Shown here piece after piece: positions 17,713 through 29,400 of a stretch of DNA of 64,000 nucleotides. The translations under genes and the position numbers were made by a program. Each line of letters begins with the position of its first letter. Within the stretch, counting starts at the first letter, position 1. The stretch covers positions 248,001-312,000 of the forward strand of contig NZ_JAEMEF010000002.1 of the NCBI RefSeq assembly GCF_016785945.1, in the 5' to 3' direction. The stretch comes from Olleya sediminilitoris (lineage in GTDB: Bacteria > Bacteroidota > Bacteroidia > Flavobacteriales > Flavobacteriaceae). Under the pieces are notes generated by a model, which saw nothing but the letters and a program-made list of their open reading frames with translations, searched no databases and was not told where the DNA came from.

Positions 17713-18499
17713 TTTTTATAGACGTTTTTTTTATTCATTTGATTGCTATTAAATGTTTTGTCCTAAAATTTGGAATAGGTTAAAATTGAATTATGCTGAT
17801 AATTTATATACGCTAATTTAGTGTTTTAAATTTATCTAAAGATAAGCTTAATATTATTTTTTGTATAATCAATTGCGTTTTGTTAAGATTACTTAATACG
17901 TTCTACGTTATTAAAAGTTTGGAACCGATAAAATTTGCCTTTTAAGATGATATTTGAATGTTCAGACATTTCTTCTTAGTAACAATGAATTTATTCTGTC
18001 ATACTAATGTCTATTTTTTTTCTTTTGAGTATTTTTGTGTTTGGTGTCTTTAGCTTGATAAATATCCTTATTACAATGATTAATATTTACTTCGGGAAAT
18101 TCATTTTTAGCGACATTAAGTTTCTTAAAAAGTTATTTAACTTCGACACTTAAATTTGTTCAAGTTCTATTTCTCTCTCCTTTTTATATGTCGGTATTTT
18201 GTAATTTAATTATTAAAAATAAATCAAAGTGAAGTCTTCCCTAAAGATAGGTTAGTTAATAATTCAAATTCACTAATTTTTAAATTCAAACTGTCACAAT
18301 CTAAAGAAGCAAATCTAGTGATAGTAAAAAGCTGTAAGCGTTTATTGTCATTTACGATAGTAAACTTGAAGCTTTAGCAATAGATGTATAACTATCTTAT
18401 TTTGAAAAAATATTGTAGAATGCTTAAATAATTATTTATCAAACTTTAAGATGTCTTAAAAAGGTGAAGACTTAAAAGTATATTTCTAACAAAGGAAAA
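17713..18499. other. 787-base region with no intact gene; possible decayed coding remnants
   Basis: No ORF with a credible start is present. On the minus strand, 18004-18185 reads as a coding-like stretch, ending NVAKNEFPEVNINHCNKD and then a lysine-rich tail before a stop, but interrupted upstream by stops in the same frame. On the plus strand, about 18200-18377 stays open (with KLSQSKEANLVIVKSCKRL) but has no start. These may be remnants of lost genes; no family is recognised and chance is not excluded in such AT-rich DNA. Confidence 0.3.
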
Positions 18500-19240
18500 T
18501 TAAAAGTATTTCTTTTTTAAATTTTCTTTTTTTATAATTTCTGTTTCAGCTATAAACTTCATACATAAATATATTGATATTACGTGTGTTATAGTAATCA
18601 AAACAGTAAATGTTTGTGTAAAATATATAAACTCGTTAATTGGTGTTAAAGCAATATGAAACATGCAAAATATACCAGATGTTAGTATTAACGTGGCATT
18701 ATCATAATAGTCATTTATATAAATAATAGCACATGATATAACATAAGTAATTAATATAAAAGTAATCATGATAGTATACACTAAATTTGTGTTTGATAGG
18801 TGTTTAATAAGTAAATCTAATACAGAATATATTATATAACTGGCCAATAATAAACCAATTAACACAGATAAAAACAGGATATTTTCTAGTTTAGATTTAT
18901 TTAAATATTGTTTTAATATAAGACTACTACAAATTAGATAAATAGATGTTAAAATAGTTATCCAAGAAAATAATTTATCAAAATCTTTAAAAGTTAAAAT
19001 GTCAGAAATAATGATAGCTATTAATCCTATTATATATAAATAGTTAGGCTTACCTTTTGTAATATTAATGTATTTAAGTAATAATGTAAAAATAACCACA
19101 GGTGTAAAATAGATTAGTGTGTTTTTTTCCATTACAACACTGATTAAAATGGTTAGCGCAAAACTTAAATAAAATAATAAATCATACAAATAGCCTTCTT
19201 GTTTAATAAAATTTAAATAAATTGATTTTAAATTAAACAT
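18500..19240 (-). CDS. Integral membrane protein, possibly YhhN-like
   Basis: The 246-residue protein has about eight hydrophobic segments and a lysine-rich C-terminus (KKENLKKKYF), so it is an inner-membrane protein. The segment NYLYIIGLIAIIISDILTF and the later SGIFCMFHIALTPINEF recall the YhhN family (TMEM86-like lysoplasmalogenase fold), in which an Asp after a membrane segment is conserved, but the match is loose. It is not close enough to the neighbours to predict an operon with confidence; the EamA gene ends 85 bases downstream of its start on the same strand. Function is not assigned. Confidence 0.6.
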   Translation of the reverse strand: MFNLKSIYLNFIKQEGYLYDLLFYLSFALTILISVVMEKNTLIYFTPVVIFTLLLKYINITKGKPNYLYIIGLIAIIISDILTFKDFDKLFSWITILTSIYLICSSLILKQYLNKSKLENILFLSVLIGLLLASYIIYSVLDLLIKHLSNTNLVYTIMITFILITYVISCAIIYINDYYDNATLILTSGIFCMFHIALTPINEFIYFTQTFTVLITITHVISIYLCMKFIAETEIIKKENLKKKYF

Positions 19241-19325
19241 TTATGCTTCTAGGTTAGAGTAGTTGTTATAGTCTAAATATAACCAATAGTTTCTATACTT
19301 AGACTAATAATTGCTATCCACTTTT

Positions 19326-20228
19326 TTAATTAGCGTATAAAATTAACCCAACACCAATCAATATTCCGATTAAAGATATTAATTTTTGTCTCTTATTTTT
19401 CTCTTTAAAAACAAGTCCACCAATAACAACAGCTATAATAATTTGACTTCGTTTTATTGCAGAAAGTAACATAATTAAAGCGTCAGGATCCTGTAGCGCC
19501 TTAAAGTAAAAATAATCTGCAGACTGTAATAAAATACCAACTGCTATAATAGACCATCTAAAGGTAAATGCTTTACGTTTTTCGGCATAAGGAAACCACG
19601 TTATGGTTAGAATTACCAATAAAATTAAAATGGTGTATAAACAAAACCAAAACTGTAAAGTTTGTGGATTTAAACTTAAATTCTGAATTAAAAATTTATC
19701 ATATAATCCACTAGAAGCACCTAAAAAAGTGGCTCCAATAATGGCAAAAATCCATTTATTTCGTTTAAAATTTATGCCTTCTTTTTTACCAATTCTAGAA
19801 TATAATATTACCGAAAAGATAATGAGAAAAAATCCAATCCATTGGTAAGCATTTGGACTTTCTTTGTAAATTATTATTGCACCAATAAAAGTAAAAAATG
19901 GTCCAGCAGATCGTATTGGTGTGACAATTGTTATGGGTAAATGTTTTAAAGCTTGATAAGCTAACACCCAAGAACTAGCCATTATCATAGATTTTATAAA
20001 AATAAAACCATGTGTTGTTGCTGTAATATCTTGAAAATCGTAACCTTTTTCTAAAGCATATTCTGAATTAAATTTTGAAAACAAATAAAAACCAGCTATA
20101 AATAAAAATCCGCTAGAAACAGTTCCTAAAAGTACCGGAAACACTTCGTTTCCTTGTACTGCATGTTTTTTACACAAGTTGTGTAATCCTAAAAAAAGTG
20201 CTGCTAATAAGCCTAAATACATCCACAT
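19326..20228 (-). CDS. EamA/DMT-family transporter
   Basis: The 300-residue protein has ten predicted membrane segments in two homologous halves, the drug/metabolite transporter fold. The first-half segment LPITIVTPIRSAGPFFTFIGA and the second-half IMLLSAIKRSQIIIAVVIGG are the characteristic EamA helices. Members export amino acids, nucleosides or other metabolites; the substrate cannot be deduced here. It begins 48 bases after the DUF983 gene and is probably co-transcribed. A divergent AraC-family gene 144 bases beyond the DUF983 start may regulate both. Confidence 0.87.
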   Translation of the reverse strand: MWMYLGLLAALFLGLHNLCKKHAVQGNEVFPVLLGTVSSGFLFIAGFYLFSKFNSEYALEKGYDFQDITATTHGFIFIKSMIMASSWVLAYQALKHLPITIVTPIRSAGPFFTFIGAIIIYKESPNAYQWIGFFLIIFSVILYSRIGKKEGINFKRNKWIFAIIGATFLGASSGLYDKFLIQNLSLNPQTLQFWFCLYTILILLVILTITWFPYAEKRKAFTFRWSIIAVGILLQSADYFYFKALQDPDALIMLLSAIKRSQIIIAVVIGGLVFKEKNKRQKLISLIGILIGVGLILYAN

Positions 20229-20276
20229 GACGCGAATATACTTTATTGTAGTGTTTTGCGATTATTTTTTATAAAA

Positions 20277-20660
20277 TTAATCAGATTTGGTTTTATCATA
20301 GTGCATAAAAATATTGATCCAAATATTTCTAGATAACCTTAAAATAATTGGTAAACACAGTAGCATAAATAAAACAAGTATAATGTAAGATATTAATAAT
20401 GAAAACTCTAAAACCATATAAGAAATAAATAAAGAAAATGAACCAAATATTAAACCAACAGGATAACTAACATACATAGCTCCAAAAAAGAATGAGGGTT
20501 CAATCTTGTATTTGGTGCTACAGTGACTGCAACGTTCTTCCATTGTTAATGTACTTGTAACTTTGTATGGATTATTTACAGTGTACATACTTTCATTTTG
20601 ACAAACAGGACAACTACCTAATAGTATACTGTTTAGTTTTGTTCCTTTTAAAAAACTCAT
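20277..20660 (-). CDS. DUF983 family protein (zinc-ribbon membrane protein)
   Basis: The 127-residue protein starts with a cytoplasmic zinc-ribbon-like section, CPVC at residues 17-20 and CSHC about 25 residues later, followed by the signature SFFFGAMYVSYPVGLIFG and a second hydrophobic segment. This is the DUF983 pattern. The role of the family is not established. It precedes the EamA transporter by 48 bases and is probably the first gene of that transcript. Confidence 0.88.
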   Translation of the reverse strand: MSFLKGTKLNSILLGSCPVCQNESMYTVNNPYKVTSTLTMEERCSHCSTKYKIEPSFFFGAMYVSYPVGLIFGSFSLFISYMVLEFSLLISYIILVLFMLLCLPIILRLSRNIWINIFMHYDKTKSD

Positions 20661-20803
20661 TATTAACCTAAAATTGAATAAACTAGCTTTGTTACTTTAA
20701 TATTTTTAATATTAACTTATATTACTTTGTAAAAGTAGTTTAAACACTTTATAATTAAATAGTATCAATGTTGCTGTTTTTTGTATATTTAGGACATTAT
20801 AAT

Positions 20804-21682
20804 ATGAAAAAGTTACCAGTTTTAAATATAAATCAATTTAAGAATCAAGAAGAATTAACTGATTTTTATAGTAATGATTTAAACGTGCATTTAAAACAAA
20901 ATTCTAAAATTGTACATAAACCTCATAGTCACAATTTTTATTTATGTGTTTGTTTTACAGAAGGAAATGGTACCCATGAAATAGATTTTGATAGTTATAC
21001 TATTTCTAAAGGAAGCGTCTTTTTTTTACGTCCAGGACAAATGCATCGTTGGCATTTTACAAGTTTAGTTAATGGATTTATCTTTTTTCATACTCAGGAA
21101 TTCTTTCAACTTAATATTATAAATACTAATTTAAATGAATTCCCATTTTATTTATCATTAGAAAACACTCCTAAACTTCAGCTTGATAATTATCAATTAA
21201 ATAAAATAGGTACTATCTTTCAAAGTATTAATGATGAATTTAATGGTCAAATGTTTTTTAAAACTGAAAAAATAGCAAGTCTAATAAATTTGGTTTACAT
21301 TGATTTATCGAGGTTATATTCTGAAAAAGACTCTAAAACGATAAATGTGTCATCGTCTTATTTAAATATTTTAAGAATTTTAGAACAAAAAATAGAGCTA
21401 CATTTTAAAACAGAAAAAACTGTTCAGTTTTATGCAAATCTTTTAAATATTACTCCTAAGCACTTAAATAGAGTTGTAAAATCTACAATAGATAAAACAA
21501 CTTCAGAGTTTATTACAAATCGAGTTTTATTAGAAGCAAAACGATTAATTGTACATTCTAAAAATCCATTATCACATACTGCTGAAACTTTAGGATTTTA
21601 TGATTACGCTCATTTTTCAAAATTATTCAAGTCTAAAATTGGCATTACAGCTATAGAGTTTAAGACTAAACATAGATTGTAA
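20804..21682 (+). CDS. AraC-family transcriptional regulator
   Basis: From the ATG at 20804 the protein has 292 residues. The N-terminal part (about 1-150) is a cupin-like effector domain with HKPHSHNFYLCVCF and the FFLRPGQMHRWHF motif. The C-terminal part (about 195-290) is the double helix-turn-helix of AraC/XylS proteins, with VQFYANLLNITPKHLNRVVK and a second element AETLGFYDYAHFSKLFKSKIG. The frame extends 12 codons upstream to 20768, but that segment overlaps the likely promoter. It is divergent from the DUF983-EamA pair and is their probable regulator. Its stop codon abuts the ThiE-like gene that converges on it. Confidence 0.9.
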   Translation: MKKLPVLNINQFKNQEELTDFYSNDLNVHLKQNSKIVHKPHSHNFYLCVCFTEGNGTHEIDFDSYTISKGSVFFLRPGQMHRWHFTSLVNGFIFFHTQEFFQLNIINTNLNEFPFYLSLENTPKLQLDNYQLNKIGTIFQSINDEFNGQMFFKTEKIASLINLVYIDLSRLYSEKDSKTINVSSSYLNILRILEQKIELHFKTEKTVQFYANLLNITPKHLNRVVKSTIDKTTSEFITNRVLLEAKRLIVHSKNPLSHTAETLGFYDYAHFSKLFKSKIGITAIEFKTKHRL

Positions 21683-22333
21683 TTATTCTGACTGAAAACT
21701 GTGTCTTTTTTCCTGAGTAGAAGAGGCCTCCAATAAGGTGTTAAAAGTTTTAATTGAATCAAAATTTTGTGTTATTGCAGATGAAATAGCTAAACCAGAT
21801 ATACCTGTTTTTAAAATTGGCTTGACATCATCAGTAGTTATTTCACCAAAACCTAAAATTGGAGTTTCTGTATTTAATTCTTTGATAATAGATTTAAAAC
21901 CATCAAGGCCTAAACTCTCTAAAGTTAAACTATTATTTTCATTTTGTTTAAAAGGGCTTAAGGTAATATAGTCTGTTTGCTTTTGTAAAACAGTTTTACA
22001 ATCTTGTAAGTTATTTACAGTAACACCTATTATTTGCCAAGTATATAAATGTTGTCTAACAGTAGGAGTGAAGTCTTTTTTATTTTTAAAGTGCACACCA
22101 TCTGCTTTGATGGTTTTTGCAACTTTATAAAACTGATTAATGATTAATCTAGTCTGAAAATGAGAAGTAATTTTTATAGCTTCTTTCGCTATTTTTAATA
22201 CTTTTTTTTCTGAAGCATTTTCAATTTTTAATTGTACTAATTCAGCACCAGATGTACAAGCTTTTTGAATATTTTCTAATATTATTTTAGTAGATTCACC
22301 TTCAGTGATGTAATGTAATTTAGGTATTACCAT
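21683..22333 (-). CDS. Degenerate ThiE/TenI-like protein (paralogue of thiE)
   Basis: The 216-residue product aligns end to end with the ThiE encoded at 54832-55458: both begin with LHYI and share IQKACxSGxELVQL, LIIN, KADGVH and WQIIG. However, the active-site positions differ. IINDHYK in ThiE is IINQFYK here; DGVHLGKSD is DGVHFKNKKD; the phosphate-binding GPYRFTKTK is SPFKQNENNS; and AIGGI is GFGEI. The thiamine-phosphate synthase reaction is therefore unlikely. The fold (TIM barrel) should be kept, so a new or regulatory role is possible. It has its own promoter and stands apart from the thi operon. It converges on the AraC gene without any gap. Confidence 0.85.
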   Translation of the reverse strand: MVIPKLHYITEGESTKIILENIQKACTSGAELVQLKIENASEKKVLKIAKEAIKITSHFQTRLIINQFYKVAKTIKADGVHFKNKKDFTPTVRQHLYTWQIIGVTVNNLQDCKTVLQKQTDYITLSPFKQNENNSLTLESLGLDGFKSIIKELNTETPILGFGEITTDDVKPILKTGISGLAISSAITQNFDSIKTFNTLLEASSTQEKRHSFQSE

Positions 22334-22357
22334 TGTAATAAAGCTTTATTAGGTTTG

Positions 22358-22365
22358 CAAAAGTA
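22358..22365 (-). promoter_or_regulatory. Candidate -7 box for the ThiE-like gene
   Basis: The minus strand reads TACTTTTG (TAnnTTTG), which gives a leader of about 20 bases before the start at 22333. No -33 TTG is seen at the expected spacing. Confidence 0.4.
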
Positions 22366-22415
22366 CAATTATTATAATCTAAATGACATTACATACAACT
22401 TAGGTTTTTATTATA

Positions 22416-23414
22416 TTATTTTTTATTTAATCCAGCTTCTCTATATCTTCTCCAGCTAGTTCCTTGTGTACATCTACAACCTGTTAATCCTTGTAAAAAG
22501 TCTATACCAATTGTTATTGCATGTGTACCAGAATTAAAACTAGATAAGTCATTCATAGTAATTTGGTAAGAATAGGCAAAGTAAAATCCATTTTTCATGA
22601 TTCCAGCCATAGGTCCAAGATTAAGAGGTCTAAATGGTTGATCATTTAAAAAACGATATGAAGCTCCTGCCCAATAGTAATCACCAGAACGATTAAATTT
22701 TCTATATTTCAAATTGACATCTGTACTGGAACGACCATCGTTATTATATCTTTGGTAAAAGATAGAAGGCTCTAACTCGGTGTTTTTTGATGTTTGAAAA
22801 ATATAACCAGTATAAGCTTGAAAGTTTAATAATTTACTAGGTTCAATTCCTGTAAAATTATCGATGTCTTTGTCTAAAATATTATTAGCATTTAAACTAG
22901 CATAAAATAGCTTATAACGGTATAAAATACCAACATCAAAATTACTATTATTAATAGACCTGTCATCTGTTATACTTGGATCAACAATTGGCATTTCATC
23001 ATTACCTTCAAAATTTTCTATATCAACTCTAAAACTATTTAGGTTATACGATAAACCAAAGGATAGGTATTGTTGAGAATAATCACTCAAAGTAATATGA
23101 TAAGCAAAAGAAAATTTAGCTCCTTTTTGTCTAGTATTACCATTTTTATCATTGTATAATGATAAACCAACTCCTGTTTGATTTCCTATTCTAAAATCTG
23201 CATACAATGCTTGATTGTCTGGTGCATTTTTTATACCAACCCATTGTGTTAATCCATTGGCTCTAATTCTAACATTATCACCAATACCAGCATAAGTAGG
23301 AGAAATAACAAAATCGTTATCTGCTAAATACTGAGTAAATACAGGTAAATTTAATTCTTGCGCAAAGGAGAAAGAAGTAAAAAGAACAACGATGTATAGT
23401 GCTAATTTTTTCAT
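22416..23414 (-). CDS. sprF: PorP/SprF family type IX secretion system outer-membrane protein
   Basis: The 332-residue product has a signal peptide (MKKLALYIVVLFTSFSFA) and a PorP/SprF beta-barrel pattern: FTQYLADNDFVISPTYAGIG near the mature start, the QWVGIKNAPDNQ motif, and alternating strands ending in GTHAITIGIDF. In Flavobacterium johnsoniae SprF is needed to secrete or display SprB. The gene lies 23 bases after the SprB-like gene, in the same order as the F. johnsoniae sprC-sprD-sprB-sprF operon, and this synteny is the reason for the symbol. It is the last gene of the operon. Confidence 0.88.
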   Translation of the reverse strand: MKKLALYIVVLFTSFSFAQELNLPVFTQYLADNDFVISPTYAGIGDNVRIRANGLTQWVGIKNAPDNQALYADFRIGNQTGVGLSLYNDKNGNTRQKGAKFSFAYHITLSDYSQQYLSFGLSYNLNSFRVDIENFEGNDEMPIVDPSITDDRSINNSNFDVGILYRYKLFYASLNANNILDKDIDNFTGIEPSKLLNFQAYTGYIFQTSKNTELEPSIFYQRYNNDGRSSTDVNLKYRKFNRSGDYYWAGASYRFLNDQPFRPLNLGPMAGIMKNGFYFAYSYQITMNDLSSFNSGTHAITIGIDFLQGLTGCRCTQGTSWRRYREAGLNKK

Positions 23415-23437
23415 TTGTCTATTTTTTTAAATTCTTT

Positions 23438-26400
23438 TTATCTGTATAATGTGAAATGTCCAACATACTCTTTATCTAATAATGTACTGTTTGTTTTTAC
23501 AACATACCAGTAATCTCCAGTTGGTAATTCTGTTCCATCATATTTACCATCCCAATATTCTCCAACTCTGTAAGTCGCTACTTTACGACCATATCTGTCA
23601 AAAATATCAAAAGTTAAATCTGGGAAATCTTCTACACAACCTGGAGCCCAAGTATCTGCAACACCATCATTATTAGGTGTAAAGTAATTAGAAATACAAG
23701 GTCCAACAACATCTATATCTATTGATGCTTCAGCTTGACATCCAGCACTGTCAGTTACAATTACTATGTAAGTACCAGTTTGAGTTACAAAAAATTGATT
23801 TGTACTTCCGTGATTAGTATTATTTAATGTGTAAGTATAATCACCTGTACCACCAGTTGTTTCAGCAATAATTTCTCCAGGACCACTTCCTTCAGACAAT
23901 ATTAAAGCAAGAGGTTGATAATCTTCAATAGTAAAGAACTCGGTGTATTGTACACATCCATTTGTATGAGTCACCTCTACAGAATGGTTTGTTCCAACAG
24001 GTACATTATTAAAAATGTTACTTGATTGAGGAGTTCCACCATCTAATGAGAATTCTAAAAGACTCATATCCGTAATACTTTCATCAAACAATACAGTAAC
24101 GATGTTAGTCAATATATTATTATCACATAAGTAATCAACTTGAACTGTTGGATCAATAGTGACAGAATCTGGGAATGTGATATTCCATTCAGATTCACAA
24201 CCTGCAGCATCTATAATGTATACAATATGATCACCACCACCTAAATTTGTGAAGTCAAAAATAGTTTGTGTTGGACCACCTGTTGTATATGTTGCATTAG
24301 GGTCATCAAGGACTACACTGTAAGGTAAGCTACCTCCAGATATTTCAATACTAAATGCTCCATCAGCTTCACCTTCACAAGTTTCGCCCATTAATGAGTC
24401 TGGAACTATTTGAATTAATACAGCTTGAGGATCAACAATCGTAAACGTATCAGTATAGTAGCAACCTAATTCATCTTGAGCAATAAAAACATAATCACCA
24501 GCTTCTAAGTTTTCAAAGATATTAGTATCAAAGAATTGGTTTAATTGTGGTGATAGTGCATATTTTATTACACCAGTTCCGCCTGTAGCATTGATTTCTA
24601 ATGTACCATTATCTTCACCGCTACAAGTAATATCTGTAGCTACAAATGTAACTTGTAATGCAGATGTAGGTTCTGTAATAGTTATAGTTTCAACTTCAGT
24701 TAAACAGTTATCACTAACTACTTCAACTTGGTAAGTTCCAGCAAATAGATCTGTGAAACTTGCAGGACTATCTGTTGTAGTTTCTATAACAGTTCCTGAT
24801 CCGTCTAATAAATTATAAGTATAGTTTCCTAATCCACCTTGAGCTGTAGCTACAATGCTTCCGCTATTATCTCCAGCACAATTGATTGTTGGATTATCAC
24901 TTTGTAAGTTAATTACTAAATCTTGCAATGGTTCTATAGTTATTTCATTTGAAACCATTGCTGTACAGTTATTAGCATCTGATACATAGTATTGGTGTGT
25001 ACCAGTTGATACTGGAATTGTAGTAGATGTTGTAAACGTACCTAAAATATTTGTAAAGTTACTATCATCACTATAGCTATAAACACCTGTTCCTCCAGTT
25101 GCTGATAAAGTAAGCTCATAAGCTACAGGACAAACATTTGTACTAGAATTAACTAGACTAACAGCTATTTGTTCTGGTTGTCCAATAACAATATCTGCAG
25201 AAGTAAATGTACAATTTAAACCATCTGCTACAGATACTGTATATGTACCAGCAGCTAAGTTTGTAAATACATTTGAAGTTTGAGGTCCAGAGTTACTTGC
25301 TGTAGGAGAAGAACTATTTAAAATATAAGTATAGTTTTCACCTTGGCCACCAGTTACATTACTTACAGTAATACTAGCATCTTGATCTCCGAAACATAAC
25401 AATGTTGAAGCACTTGCAGTAACAGTTGCATCAATAGGAGTTGGTAAACTTAAAACAACAACTTCTGAAACGATACATCCTTGGAAGTCTCTTACACTAA
25501 CTGTATAAGTACCAGCAGATAAATCTGTAAACGTTCCATTAGAAGAATACGGTACAGTAGCATCACCAGATAATTCATATTCTAAATTACCCCATCCACC
25601 TGTTCCAACAGCTGAAATACTTCCCATACCATCAAGACATGTTACTGATGTTTGTGTTGTACTTAAAGCTAAAGTTTCTATTGGTCTTGTAATTGTAAAA
25701 CTTTGACTAACAGTACAGAATGGAGTAGATGTTAAAGTCGCATTTACTGTATATGTACCACCTACTAATCCTGAAACTGTTACTGGTCCAGCATCTGTAG
25801 TTGTTCCAGAATTAACAGTTGTACCAGAACTATCTAAAATAGTGTAGTCAAATGGTCCTGCTTGATCTGGGTTGTTTGCATTAATAACTTGATCTATAAA
25901 AGTAATATTTACACTTCCATCATTGTCATCAAAACAAGTTACATCTACAACAGTATCTATTAATAATTCAAATGTATTTGGATCATTAACATAATGTGTG
26001 TCTTGTAAACTACAACCAGTATCTAAATTAGTAACTGTAATTATATAGTTAGTGACATCTAATCCTGTAAATACTCCTGTAGTATTTGTTTGACTATAAA
26101 CACCACCTGTTACAGATCCAGTGACATCTTCTAAAGTAAATTCTAAATTAGTAGGTGTACCATTAGTAGCTGATACAGTTACTGTAATATCTTCAAGATT
26201 AGTACAAGTAATAGCATTATCAACTACAACTGTTATAGCATCTAAATCAATGTAAGGGTCAATAGTTACTGTACTAGCTGTTGTACCTAAACATCCTTGG
26301 TCATCATAAACATTAATTGTATATGTTCCACCAGAACTATCAGATTCAGTATAAACATTACTAGTTCCTGATTGAACAACAGTACCACCTTCAACAAATT

Positions 26401-29400
26401 CATAAATTGTATAAGTACCAGATCCGCCTATTACAGTATCTACTGTAATAGAGGCATAATTAATAGTGTTTGTTCCTGTAGTACATTCATATTGAACAAC
26501 TGTTGGAGCAGATACAACTATTATGTTAGGTTCTGCAATTACTACATCTTCAGTAGCAAAACATCCTCTTCCAGAATTAACTTGTACAGTATAAGTACCA
26601 GCAGCTAATCCTGTAAATATGTTTGAGTTTTGTGGACCAACTGTAATTGGTGCAGTTATTTGATATGTATAAATTGGGTTATCATTACTTGCAGGTAAAT
26701 CTACAGTAATAACTCCATTACTTTCACCATTACAAGTAACATCATTTACACTAGTAGTAAATGTTACTGGTGTTGCAGTATCTAAAGTTATAGTAGCATC
26801 ATTAGTACATAAAGTAGTTGTATCCGTAATTGTTACGACATATGTACCAGAAGGCACTCCTGTAAATACATTACCTGTTAAAGTTATTGATGCAGGATTT
26901 GGACTAATTGAATATGCATAGTTACTAGTTCCACCAAAACCAGTTGCTGTAATTTGACCATCATCATCACTACAACTTGGAGATATTCCTGCAAGTGAAA
27001 CAGCTACAGGATCTTCAATTAAGTAAGTTACTGTATCTGTACAACCATTAGCATCTCTAACTGTTATAGTATAAGTTCCAGAAGTATTAACTGTAAATGT
27101 AGAACTAGTTTGGAATCCATTACCAATACTATATTCAAAAGGAGCAATTCCTGAAGCAACATTTACTGTAAATGTGTAGTCGTTTGAAGGACTTGGACAT
27201 TGAGAACCAGTAACTGCAATACCAGATGGAATTGGATCAGTATCAATTGTTATTGTTAAAGGCGTTGTAATTACACAACCATTAGTATCTTGTACGTATA
27301 CATCCCAAGTCGTAGAGACTGCTGGATCTAATACAGCTGAATTTGAACTTGAATATGTTCCTGCTGGCGAACCACTAACTACAAATGAGTAGCTGTAATT
27401 TCCGTTTCCACCTGAAGCACTAACGCTAACTTGAGCACCATCATTACAATTTGCATTTACAAATGCATCAGCAATTAAATCTAAAGGAGCCGATTGATCA
27501 ACGTCAATTGAAGCAGTAGCTGTACAGCCTGTAGCTTCGTCAGTAATCATTATTGTTTGTGTACTTGCAGATGTTAATCCAGAAACTGTAACTGTTGGGT
27601 TAGTTTGCCCTGTCACAACTGGAGCTCCGTTTATAGAATAGCTGTAAGTACTTTCAAAATTAGAAATTGTAAACGTCACTTCTCCATCTGTTCCAGGATT
27701 ACAAGTTACGTCACTTACTAATTGACCATTTACTTCTATATTTTCTACATCTTCAATAGTGTAAAGTTCTTCATAAGTACAGCCATTTGCATCTGTAACT
27801 TGGAAAGTATAATCACCTGTTGTTAATCCAGTAAATATTCCATTTGATGCACCTGATGTGTTAACTGTAGCACTTGCAGGTGAAAGTATTTCAAAACTTA
27901 AAGCAGTAGTACCTCCAGTTGCTGTAACTGTAACGTCACTTGTGCTTACTAAACATGTAATTGGAGTAGAGGTGAAGTCTAAGTCTGTTGGTGGATCTAA
28001 AGGATCTACCATTACAGATCCTGTTACTTCACAACCATTAGCATCTCTAACAATATAAGTTATAGTTTGAACTGTCCCGTTATCATTTACGGTATAGGTA
28101 TTTGTTGTTGAAAAACCATTTCCGTTAAACTCATAGAAATATTCACCAGCAGTTGTTGGTGTACCATCTTGACCTAATACAGTAATAATAGTTTCAATAT
28201 CACAATTAGTTATTGCTGATAAAGAATCTGTAGCAGATAAAATAATTGGCTCATCAATAGTAATAGGCGCACTTACATAAGTACAAGAACTAGCATCTAT
28301 TACTGTTACAGTATAAGTTCCTTGAGTTAAACCAGTAAATACATTTGAACTTTGAGTTGTTCCTGAATCTAATTGATACATGAAAGGACCTGTAGCAGAT
28401 GTTGTTGTTACTGTAATAGTACCGTCATTTCCTCCATTACAGCTTACATCTGTCTCTACAGTTGTAAATGTCGTTGGTTGGATAGGATCTAATGTATAAG
28501 TTGTGGTAGACTCACAACCTGCAGCATCCGTAACCATAAAAGTATAGGTTCCAGCAGCAGCAGCAGAATACACATTGGTAGCCATTGGACTAAATGTTAT
28601 GCCGTCTGTTGATACTTCATAAGTATAAGTCGTATTATCTCCACCTGTAGCAGTTAAAGTAATTTCTGCATTTGGTGTTGCAGTACAGTCTAAAGGACTC
28701 GTTAATGCTGCACTTAATAATAACTGATCATTAACAATATACGGTGTTGAAGCCACACATCCATTTCCATCTTGAATATACAAAGTATATGTTCCTGGAG
28801 AGGATACTGAGAAATCAGGACTAGAAACAAATGTTGTTCCATTCATACTGTATAATGGACTACCAACAGATACACTACCTGTAATTGTGATGTTTATTGG
28901 ATTACCATCAAAACAAGGTGCTGTTTGAGGATCAATAATAGGCTCTGCATCTCTAGTTAAAGTTAAATCTACATCTCTAATACATCCATAAGCATCTATA
29001 GCATATACAGTATAAACATCAGCTGGTACATTAAATGTATTTGCAGAACCCCAAGCTGTGCTAGTTGCATCTGGAGCAGTATCAGTTTCTAATAAAATTT
29101 GATATTGATAAGGTGCAGTTCCATCTGTTGCAATACCTGTTATTACTCCTAGATCATTACAATTTTCGTTAGAGGTTACAGAAGCTGTAAGACCAAAACT
29201 AATCGCTGATTCTGTTATATTAAAAGTTGAAGTTATCACTCCACAACCTGCATTTGGACCAGAAGTTTCAGTAATTAAAACATAATAGTTACCATAAGGT
29301 AATGGACCTAAATTGTTAACTGGTAAAGTTCCATTTGCTGGTACAGTTCCCGTTCCAGTTATACCGGTTGAAGTTAAAGATAATGAATTAAAAATTTCAT

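Noticed and set aside
26372-28058. Plus-strand open frames within the sprB-like gene
   Set aside because: They are antisense shadows of a repetitive gene, rich in Ser/Asn/Tyr from the complement of Thr/Val codons, and lack starts or domains.
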